Assembly: GCA_002633005.1 (NCBI GenBank)
Contig: NMRA01000128.1
Span: 667,482 to 731,481 of the forward strand
Length of the DNA: 64,000 nucleotides
Source: Phoronis australis
Lineage: Eukaryota; Phoronida; Phoronidae
Direction: 5' to 3'
The position numbers and the translations under genes were made by a program. Positions 47,601 through 59,600 of this stretch are shown piece by piece; within the stretch, counting starts at the first letter, position 1; the number at the start of each line of letters is the position of its first letter. Below the pieces are notes generated by a model. It was not told the DNA's origin and ran no database searches. It worked only from the letters and a program-made list of their open reading frames with translations.

Positions 47601-50600
47601 GGTGTGCAAGTTGTTGACATGCTGCAAGTTTCTGTTTTTGGTATGTCCGTTTGGCATCTCTGCTCATTTCTAACTTATTTGGCAGAAATAGGTTGGTTTG
47701 CCATGCTGTTGTAAGCCAGCAGGTCAGTAAACTGATACTTTATTTCATGCAGGATTTAATACCTGACCCGGTTCATCTTATGGAGCTACCACTGAGGGCG
47801 TTAGTGATGGTAGCTCAGTCTCATGCTGGCATGTGGAAGCGTAATGGCTACTCCCTGTTGAACCAGGTCTACTGTTATCATGATGTGCGTTGTCGTGAAG
47901 AGATGTATGACCGCGATATCATCACACTGCAGATTGCTGGCTCATTGCTGGATAGTAATCAGTTTTTGATCCACCTGCTAAATAAGTTCGGCCTTATTCT
48001 GTGGGCTCGGGTAGAATACGACGTTCCGCCAACAGAACCCCAGGGCGACCTCGTGAGGCACACGATCACAGTAGCAGAGGAGTTTCTCAATCTTCTTCTC
48101 ATTCTGTTGGGTAGGCCATATTCAGCAATCTTTATTCAACTTTTAAAAGTTGTGGCAAGTTTTTCTTTACAATATTTTACGAAACACAACTCTTCATTTT
48201 ATTCTTTAAGCATGTTTAATGAAACACCTCTTTACAGTTTTCCTTTAAGCATATTTAATGAAACATCACTCTTCAGTTTTCCTGCTATGAGCTGGAGAAT
48301 GAATTTCTTCCCTTTGTAACACGGAAGTGTCTAGTGCTGATGAATATCTAGTGCTGCGGAGGTCTAGTGTTGTGAAATGTCTAGTGCCGAGGAATGTCCA
48401 GTGCTGAGGAATATCTAGTGCTGAGCAATGTCTAATGCTGGAAAAGTGATGCCTTAATTTTTAAACAGAATTGACTAGGTAGTATTCTGTATAGTTTGGG
48501 TTGTACAGGTGAATGAGATTAGAATCTTCCAGCATGCTGTTTTAAGAGGTAATGCAAACATTATGATTGGGTACCTTTGCATAATTGCAATAGTGTTTCA
48601 TCAGTGCAAGTCTGTGTTTGTCTTTGCTTAACTACGTGTTTGAATTTCAGGTGAGCGCTTCACTCCTGGCGTTGGCATGGTTACCAAGAACGAGCGAGTT
48701 AAACGCGAGATCATTCATCAGTTGTGCATCAGTCCCTTGTCACACTCGGAGCTCTCCAAAACATTGCATGAAGATGTATGTATTGTGCTCTAGTTGAAAC
48801 CAGAAGTTTAGCAATATGGCGAAGACTACAAACTGCATTGCTTTTGTTAGTGTTCAATATGAAACACCATTTACTCGATTGTTTTGCCTTTTTATGTGCT
48901 TCTTTTAAACATCAGTTTTGCGAAAAGAACTGTCATGGAAACCAAACTGTGGTTTTAGTGTTTTTTATAAAAGAAATAACTGTTTTGTTAGGGGATTATC
49001 TCAAATGAAACCCATGGTTATTTAGGACCCATAGTCACATGAACTGTGGTAATGGTTTGAATACTATTCGGTGATATTTCTGTCAAAAAGCAAGTTTTGA
49101 TTTAGGCTGCTTACTGTAAGTTGGTTTCAAATTGTTGATTAGTCAAACGTGTGATATCTGGGTTTGTAGAGAACTGGTATTTCATTATTTCCTCAGTCTA
49201 AGTATGCGACCTGAAGTTTTATGAGCTTGGTTTGAAGGATAATGACCTGTCAGTTTGAAGGATAATGAGCTGTCAGTTTCCTCTGAGCTCAGGGGGTCAT
49301 TTCTAATCTGAGTGAGGAACAATTTGACGCCAATTTTATAAGGGTAAGTGGCCTGGTAGAAGATGATTTTTTCCTGTGGCAGCTGTGCTAACTGTTCCAT
49401 AATGTCCTCTGTGGTTGCTATGGTTGCTATGGATTATTTGTGCCATCTGATCATTACTGTTCAATATCTGTGACAATATTCTTTTAAATTGTGCTTTCTA
49501 TATTTGTTTCAGGCATCTCATGAAACTGGTCTTGAAGACAACGTTCATGTTGTTGCTGATTTTAAGTGAGTCTGTGGTTGTGTTGTTTACAGCAAACAAT
49601 TGACAATTCACAGCTTAAATTTATTTGCGTCATTCCTCACCAGTTCAGTCTTTCCTGATACTTTCGGTGACTTGGTCTCTTGTGATACATGAAAATCTAT
49701 CCATAAATAAGTCATTGAGTAGTTGGCAGTGACGTGGTCTCTTATGAGGCATGAAACCCTGCAGCTATCAGTAGGTGGCAGTGACTTGGTCACTTAGAGG
49801 CATGAAACCCTGCAGCTATCTAAGTCATTCCGAGCTATCTCCTGTGAACTTTGGCATTGTTTAGAAATGCGTTCAATAAATAAATGTATTTGTATCAAAA
49901 GATACACAAAGTATCGCAAGTCGCCAAATTCACTAAAAGAAAGAAAACTTTAAAAAGCACTTTCCATTCATAATGAGTATTTCAGTTTCTAAATCTGCTG
50001 AGATAGGTTTCTGCAAAGTGTTGCACATTGCTTTCTCCTTGTAACTGTCATAATGCATTTTGTTATTAGGTAATGGCTTTTGTACTCTTCATTGATTTGA
50101 AAACACAATCTTCACTGTTTGCAGAAAGATGAGTGACACTGGTAAGGGTTTGTTTGAGCTGAAGTCACAGTTTTACGCTGACTATAACCCATTCTTCTAC
50201 CACTACACAAAGTCGGACATGTCCAAGGTAGGAGTCGTGTAGAGGTGTTACAGTTTAGGCCATGTGTAGACAACCAAAATAGGATCTGTCATCAGCTGTA
50301 CACCAAATGTGCACAGTGATGTACATAAGATACTTAGTCATAAGAATACTCTCTCAGTTGTACTTGACTTGTGGCTGGACATACAAAAACTGTTTGTTTA
50401 CTAACATTGCTTAGTATTTTGTAGATTTGACAAGTTTCACGTCCATCTCTGTTCATTTTTTGTATTGTAGTCTGAAGAAGCTCAGCGGAAGCGTAAAAAA
50501 CAAGAAGGTCAGGATCAAGGTGAGTATGCTTCAGGGTCAAGATCTAGGTTATTACATGTTTTAGGGTCAAGATCTAGGTTATTACATGTTTGAGGGTCAA

Positions 50601-53600
50601 TATCTAGGCTAGTATGTGCTTCAGGGTCAAGATATAGGTTAGTACGTGTTTCAGGTCAGAATCAAGGTTAGTATGTACTTTAGGTTCAGGATTGAGGTTA
50701 GTTGGTGCTTCACTGTTGCTCATCTTTTCTTTTTTTTCCAGTTAAAATGAATTGCCATTTAATATTACTTAATTTGTAATTTAGGTAACGTTGAACATTT
50801 GTTTAATAATTTTTTTGTTCTGTATGTATAATCAAACGTTGAGTTTGTTTATTATACTAGATGATTGATATTGTAAAAACATTGAGAATACCTGGCTCAT
50901 TAGCTGTAACAGAGCTTGGACTGCAATATACATGCCGCATGTAAAACTTAGTGTTTTTTTACTGTCTATAAACCATGTTTTCTCATTTTTGATCTGACCA
51001 TTGTGCAAGTCATAACTAGTGCGTTTTTTCATATTATTCAATAGGCACTTACTACTTATTTTATGTTGTTAGTAATTACCTGTTGTGTCTCTGACACACT
51101 TCAGGGATAACAAAAATACAAGTATAGGGTCAGTTGTACATAGTACTCAAAATGAGAAATCAAAAGATTGGTGATTTTCAAATTAAACTAGAAAAAGCAC
51201 ACCTGTCACAAAAACCAATTTAGACCACTTGCTGTTATCAAATTGGTCTCAAGTTGTTCCGTATTCAATTTAGGTGTAATTTCAGTTCATTGTTGCTTGA
51301 GACTAGGCTCTACAAGATGTTTTTTTGCCACATTTTATATACTGAGCATGGCCTCAAGGAATAACAAGTTGTTACTTCTTTGCAGAACACAGAAATCACT
51401 TCTCATCTTAGCAAGGAACAATTTTATCGTCTTAAATCCAAATTTTGCTTCTTGGATGAACTGCAGATTTATAGCTACAACTGTAACTGTCGTGTGCCTA
51501 TTTAGCTTGTGTTTGATAATGGCTGTAAAAAACAATATTATGTTATACAGTATGTGGCTATCCTAATTGCACCTTGCTATATTTGACCCAGTCTGGTGAC
51601 CTCAAGTTTTGAGTCTGGAAAAATGTTGTGTGTGTAGACAGAACCCAAGACCTGCTGTTTAGACATTCTGGTCCACTGAGCTGCTGAGATCACCAGTATT
51701 TCAGTTATCTCCAGTCAAGCTCCTGGTGATTTGTATTCCGTATCATACGCACATAGTATTTGGTGGCATTGTCTACTACAGCCCTACCACCTCCTGTTCC
51801 ACCTCCGTTTGCACAGCCATTCACACCTCTACTTAGACTCCTGCAGTGTGATGTTATGATATCTCTCATGGAACTCATCCTGCGCAGGACGCTGGCTCGA
51901 AGGTCTAGGTCATTCTCTGAACCTCAGTTTGAGAGGGTAAAGTTTTGTTGCATTATTACGTAGCACCTTCTGATGACTATGTTCTATCTGTTATTGTATA
52001 GACATTTTTAACTATTTTTACTTCGCATCAAGAGTTTTTCACCCTTGAGTTTATGGTGTTTAAACATAAAACACATGTCTTCTACGTGCAAACATTAACA
52101 AAAAGTGAACACCAAATTCTTATTTAATGCACATTTGAAACACCATAACTAATTTCACATTTTTTCTGTATCCATAGATTTGTTATTTGCCCCGGACATA
52201 TCGACGTGTAATTTAGTTTAGTTTATTTGTGCGTTTCAAGGTTCTTCATTTGATTGGTCTTGCTCTACACGAAGAGAACCGCGCTCATGAGGAGAGCAGA
52301 GAGTTCAACTTTACTCAGAAAGCAGGTGTGTACATGTTACTGGTGAATGTTTACTAACATTGCTTCAGTGTTTTGAGCGTTCATTAAGATTTACTGCGTC
52401 TGTGTAACATTTTTCTCGTTCTCCTGTGTTTTAGATGATGTGTTAAGTCTTTTGGAGTCGCTGGTTGGTCACACAAATGTCAACCATGAGTCGACAAAAG
52501 ACCTATTGATCTGGGTCCTTAGAAAGTTCAAAGAGGTCAAACAGGCAAAAGGTCATGATATCGCTGACTCCATGGAAGTTGCGAGCTCATCTGCCGCTGA
52601 TGAAAAACTTGAGGAGGAGAAGAAGAGAAATGCAGCATTGGCTGCCCAAAGGAGGGCGCAACTGTTGGCCAAGATGTCCGCCATGCAAAAGAGCTTCCTG
52701 CGAGAAAACGCTGAGTTCTTTGAGTCTGTGTCTAATGAGGATGACATGAATGCAGAGGCCTCAGAAATGGATGTCAGGTGAGAGTCTAAACAGGGTATGA
52801 CTAGTGTTGTGTTGTGACGTTAACCCATTAACATCCAGAAGGGTGGATCCCATAGTTGGAAGGATAAGTTTGTGAAGATCGTTAGTGTGGGGGATGGGTG
52901 ACCAAGGAGATTGTTTGTGGCTCATCTGCATCATACATGGTGGTCACTAGTTGTCAGAGGTCTTGCATAGCTTGGTCAGAAACCTTTCCATGTTACACAG
53001 TACACATGCCATGTGAGTTTAATATTCCACACCATAATGAGATAACAGTACATGACTACACATTAGACTAAATGGAATTCACTGGCTGCACCAGTTTGAT
53101 TTGCTTTCACAAAGTTGGTTTATTCCAATTTAAAGTTGTTGATTCCAATTTAGTGCACACTTGTGTGTCTTCTTGTAACTTACAAGCTTTAAGGGTCGAA
53201 AAAAAGTATGCTATGGCTTTCATCCATGTTTTGTTGTGTTCAGCCAAGCAGAGGCATCAGACACACAAATTGCTCTTGGTCCCAAGCGCTCATCCACAAC
53301 TTTAGTAGATAACAGCAAGGTGACGTGTATTCTGTGCCAAGAAGAAGAGAGAATCTCCCACCAGGGCCGCGCCATGGTTGTATCAGCTCTGGTACAGAGG
53401 TACGTCTGTTTTGTAGTATTGTGTGAGAGCTGCAGCTACTGTTAAATGCAGTTTGTCTCAAACTTTTATCCATGATTTGCTTCAATCTTAATCATTCAAT
53501 CTGTCACATATTAGTGTTTCTGTCACAGAAAGTAAATTTTGATTCAGATTACGCACCACTATGAAACAGTTGTGCATTAGTTTCAGCAAGTTTCTTGCAA

Positions 53601-56600
53601 GAAAACCAAGGTCATGCTGGGTCAGGTAAAATCACGCAAGTGAAAAGCGAGCATTTTTCAAAATAACACCTCTAAGTGATTGGACAGGATACCTGTTATG
53701 TTAAATTATCATACAAATTTTCTGTTTCTGTTCCTTTAAGAAAGATTATAATTATACACAGCAGCCCTGGTAACAGCTTGTTGTTTACTTTGATGTTAAA
53801 ATGGATTCTGCGCTTGGAAAGAACATGGAATTTATTATTGCAAGATGCTGTCCACAATGTCTAGAGTGACAAGACCATGCATAGTGCGTAGAGTGACGAG
53901 ACCATGCACACTGCCTAGAGTGATGAAACTATGCACAGTGCCTAGAGTGACCCAATGTCTCAAGCCAACTGGGCAAGTGTGACATTGAGCAGTAATGAAC
54001 AACCAGTGATTTCCTCCAAGTTCACAAACTGCTTCTAGTTTATGTAAGAGTTCCGTTGAGGTCAAGTTCATAATCATTGTTCTCACCATGATTAAAGTTG
54101 AGGGCAATGGAAATGGTGGAACAAAGTGGAGTCGTGCTCTGCGTTGTTGGTGAAATGCTTTGTGAAGAATTAGATGATAGTTGAGAAACGATTGCAATGG
54201 TGGTATTAAGACTGCAGTGAAAATTGTGATATTGATGACACTTATTAGCACGTGAAGAAGTATAACAGTCAATCAAAATTAGAGCTTAGAGGCTCAAAAT
54301 TTGAATGTGTGTAAGTCAGAATATTAACTGCTTTGATTGTTGTTTGTCACTCAGCTTCTTGCAATCATCAACATGTTATTGTTGTGGTGTAGAGATGAGT
54401 TGTTTAAAGTTAGATGAAATTAGATCAAACAGAAGTATTGTTTCTACACCAAAAAGTTGTATGTCGAATGTTTGTGGTTGTAGAGTATTCACATCGGTAT
54501 TCTGTTCCATTCTGTTCACTGCAGGTCTACAGTGCTGTCCAAGTCACGTGGTCGACAGATTGAACATCCCACTGACCACGACCCGCTTTTCATGTCAGCC
54601 GACCTGTTCTGTGGTCCCTACATCAGTACGTGTGGTCACATCATGCACTCTGACTGTTGGCAGAGGTAAGTACTTCTTTACTGTTCTCTGGATGATGTAA
54701 TGGAAAATACTGCTGGTGGTGAACATGGTTTGTTCTTCAGTTGTTACATGATTGATTTCTTCAATCTCGTTATTGCAAAGCGTGTGCCTTACAAATCCGT
54801 GGAAACTGACTTGTCTTTTGTTAGATTAGCACATGACTAGTGTCTGTGTCATATGCCATTATATGGCAGTAATGGGATAACACAAATGCATGTAACACTT
54901 AATTACATGCAAAATTGAAGCTTCCCCGCCACATTTCCCTTTCAATGCCCATCAATACTTGTGTTATGCTCTCCACCAATGGCTGTTGTTCATATTCCAG
55001 GTACTTTGAGTCTATTCTTGCTAAGGAGCACCGTCGGTTCGGTCGGCTCCGCCCTAACCTCAGCTACGACATAGACGGTGGGGAATACCTGTGCCCCCTG
55101 TGTGAGACTCTTAGCAACACTGTGATACCTCTCCTACCTCCACTCAACACCATGAAAGGCCAGAGGTGACAAGTCTACAGTGTTGTTAAAGTTGCTATGA
55201 ACCTGCTTTCCATTAAAGAAATTGTAACTATTGATTAAGACCACGTACAGCTATAAACTGGTATTGACTTGTTCCTTACTTGACAGTTGGGAAGTGATTT
55301 ATGGGGGTTGTAAAGCACTGACAGTTTTGTCATTGCTTGAGTCTGTGCTCTGTGCATGTGACAAGCCAACTTGATTATATGCTCTGTGCATGTGACAAGC
55401 CAATTATTGAGTCTGGTACACTATAACTGAACTGATATTAGGGAGCAAGTTGTGACCAGTTTGATGATGGTATGTGCTCGTAAATCAAGTTAGATTTTTG
55501 ATGGAAAGTAGCTTCAGTTTTCAATTCAATATAATCTATAAATCTCTCAGTCGTATTGTAAATGTAAGTTCACTATAAGTTGTGTTTACTGGTGGTCCTC
55601 TCCAACAAAGAGAGAAGGAAAGGAAAAGCAAATCTATCAGGAATGAGTATGTGTGCTTCATTTTTACTTTGAGATTCTGCTGAAATTAATGTGAGATGAG
55701 TTTGAAATGCTGTTGTTTTTTGTTGGAAACTTCAGCTGTATCTGAGAGAATAGAATTATGTGTTGGAGTGTAACGGTTCCTGTTCCGGTTATGGCAATAG
55801 TCACAGGGGTCAATGATTTTGAGAACTAGTTTGATGCCATTATTCAATGGGGAAAACTGGTTCTCAAAATACAGGATCCCTGTGACTGACTATTGTCTGA
55901 CATGGTTTCAGTTCTAAAACAAAACAATACATTATAGTTCAACCACCACAACTGAAATACTGGGGTTCTGTGGTGGTACTATACATTTTGGAAATACTTT
56001 TGCAGTGTTCTCTCGGCAATAATTGACCTATCGCCAGGATTTTGAGTGACGGTTTAACTAACCTGTCAGAATGCAGCATTCTTGACACATCTTCGTTTCC
56101 AAGCTGCCATTTTGTCCGAAAAAAACATGTCGCCGGGTAAAACTCATTATTTGTTTGTTGACATTTCGCAAAGGGCGGAGCTTGCGATAGGTCAGTTACT
56201 AGTCAAATGTTTATAGTCTGTTGAAATATTCTTTAATGTTTTAGAAGAATTCAGGCTACCTGAACAACACAGCTCACGTGTGTATGAGCATAGGTCCTCA
56301 CTTATGAATACTGCTCACCGACCTGTAAATTCAGTTCACTGTCTTACATAGCCATTCCTACACTCCTAAAAGTACTGCCAATAGATGACTCAGGAACGTG
56401 TAAACTTAGCCTTTTTTCTCTTCGCTGCTCATCCACCTGTGGAGGTGAGACAGTGAGCTGTGTTTTTTGGGTGTGTTAACCATGATATTTAATTGTGGAT
56501 CCAAGGCAATCAACAGCGTAATATATAGGTCTGTGCTTAATGTTCATGTTTATGAGAGCGGTGTTTGAGGAGAATGAGATTCAGTTGTATCTTGAAGGGT

Positions 56601-59600
56601 CTGGGGTCTGTTTCATGAAAAAAAAGACTAGTCAAAACTTTGGTCTTGTGCTTCACATAAAAATTTCAAGAAAATGAAATCTCACTTGAGCAAAAAGTCT
56701 CTGAGGATATGCACGTAACGTTACTGACCAGAGATAATTTCTGGTAATGATTTCTAGCCTGTGATGCGCTCATTATTACTAGACTAAAACCTATATTCGG
56801 CAATTGTTAAGTGGGCGGGTAAGACCAAATTTCTCAGTCACTGTTCATGAAACAAGCCCCATCAGCTAAGTTGGTGTTAAGTTTTGTCATTTGATTGGTT
56901 AATGTTTACAGTGATCCTGCAGAGACTGGGTTAAATCTTTGTGATTGGTTGGATGCAATGCAGAAAACAGTTGCCACCTGTCAAAGCCATAGAAAAGATG
57001 AAAAAGGTATATAATTGTGTCGGTTTTGTGTTGGCCTTTAAAGAAATACCAAAAATTAATAGACAATTAAGTTGCTCATGGAGTTTATTTGGCATGATCT
57101 TGTTGTTTAGAAGATCATTTACTTGTGACCACAGTCTGCTGTTTTACTTGCTTAAAGTGTACACAACATGACTCTTGTACCTCAAAATAAATTTTATTAT
57201 TATATCTTACTAGATTTCAGTGCCTTTAGTGCACAGCTCATAAAGAAACACGCAAAAATTGAAAAAAATAATAATTATGTAGAACGTCATGGGTTGAACC
57301 CAAGTCGTTCGCCATACTGTTCGGATCATAGAGTTATGCAAAGTCTATTGAGTGAAGAGAAAGCAAAATACATTTAGCGTCGAGAAGGTTCGTAGAGGGA
57401 TCAAAAGATGTGTTTCCGGAGGCTGCAGCAACAGTAGCCAGGCGGAGAACGTCTCAGTGTTACGAAGGATACCAAAGTTGCGCAGAAGTGGCATCGCTTC
57501 GTGCGCCGAACGAGAGTGTGGGACGTCATCGTGGATCAAGCGATTCGGTCCGGGGCCACTCTGTGTTCTGCCTACTTTGAGGACTCGCGTTTTGACTCCA
57601 GTCACAAGAGACGTTACGATGAAGGCCTGGTTCAATAGAGGACAATATTTATCATTCAGAAACATCAGCTCTTAGTTCAGGATCGTCTGCTGGATGACTG
57701 GGTTGACTCGCCGAGCCCGAGGCCGCTTCTCTCGCGGGAGGATCCAGTTCGTAAGGCTCAAAGTAGAAAAGTACGCAGCCGGAACCACATTAAACTTATT
57801 CTCGCTTTCGTGCAACCAGATTTCCTCATCCTGGCCACCATTCCCGTATGTTTCTTCATAGTATTCGTTCAATTTTTGCTCATAATTGTCGCTTTCAAAT
57901 TCCCTGCTTTCCGCCATTGTTCAATGCTAGTCACTAATCTCTTGTGTTCAACCCATGACGTCACATGGCGGGAAATGTGAAAATTGGCAAAATTGAAAGA
58001 AAAATCAAAATTTCGAGCTAATTACACAAAATAAACATGGGTTTAGCTAAATTTTACGTCATACATTTAGTTTGTGGCCACCGGTAATTCAAAATGTGCA
58101 AAAATCCATGGTGTGTACTGTTTAATGTTGCTAGTATCCCTTGTTGTGCTTTTCAATTTTTGTCTTGTCAGTCTTATATCTGTTTTTTGTTGCTGATGTT
58201 GGCAATTGAGGATGGCTGTGAAGGCTAATAAGGTACACATTTCAGGCAATGTTTTTTGTTTTCAGCCAAGGAAGAGCTCAGTATTCTTCCACCCTCGATC
58301 TCTCAGTTAAGCGAAGTGTTGACAGGGACTGTTTACCACAAGTTCCAGGCTCTGTTTAACTACTGCACCTCAAGTGGGGGACCCCAGTAAGTGTCTAGCT
58401 TTTTTGCGTCTTCAGGGTTATTATAAGACATAGAACCTCTTTGCTACACCTTTACTTGTGAAATCAGTTCTGGTTTATGATATGTGACTATTTTGTACAG
58501 TATTAAGTGATAGTGACATGTGTACAGCTCTATTAACACAATACAGTACAGATCATAGGTATTCTGCCAATAACCTGAAATTCCACATCATGACGTCTGG
58601 GTGGAAGCCTAATTCACAGTCGGAGTAGCTTTCCCCAATAATTGAGAATAAAGGGGAATGAACATGACTGTTAGTAAGGTGGCTAATCCATTCTGTTGTT
58701 ATAGTTTTGCCACCAAGTTGGTCATTACTAGTCATTTTTATGCACCCACATATTTATATGTGGGTGCATATTGCTGTCTTCTCTCTCTAGGCGTGCTTGT
58801 CAACCAAACCATTCTAAGGATGGTTGTGGAGTTTGGCATGTATGTTCCTAATGTGAAGAGGAAGTCTTATGATGTTTTTCCAATGACTTTATCTATTGTG
58901 GCAATTTCATTTTTTTTTGTTTTCCTCAGTTTCTCAGAAGTTCCTTCACAGATTTTTATGAAATTTGGTATATGGCTTTGATGACGCATACCAGTTTTTG
59001 GATGGATTCAACGTATTTTGCGCCATCTAGTAGCCGTTCCAAATAAACACCCCTAGAAGCACACCATTTGCGGTGCATTCGTGGGCGCATTTCAACGTTC
59101 TGCGTTGCTCTTGTCTATGTTTTCGAGTCTGTTTTTTGGTGTCCACCCCTTTATCAACCAAACCACTAAGGATGGTTGTGAAAATTGGCATATGTGTTCT
59201 TAGTGTCAAGAGGAAAGTTGAGGATGATTTTCTGATGACTACTGTGATGCCTCCTAGTGTCAGTTTTTTGCGCCCATGGTTATATGTGCTAAACCCACTG
59301 CAGGATCTTTGAAATTTAGCAAGTTTATTATTTTATATTAAGTTGACAACAAAAGACGACGACAATTTTGTGACGGATCTGACGAACGTCCCATTGTGGT
59401 AATCATATTTTTTCAGTTTTCCTTTGTTTTTCTGAAGTTCCTTGAAATTTGGTAAATAGTTTTCAATGAAGAGACGATATGTTCTTGTTTTGGATGGATT
59501 CGACTTATTTTGTGCCATATAGTGGCCACTTTTATAATACAAATAAGCTCTCCTAGAAGCACACCATTTGCGGTGCATTCGTGGGCACATTTCAACGCTC

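Noticed and set aside
54040-54276. Minus-strand frames near the 27-bp minisatellite (53835-54276)
   Set aside because: The longer frame is driven partly by the repeat ([12 protein letters not shown]), and the region is intronic between two RING exons.
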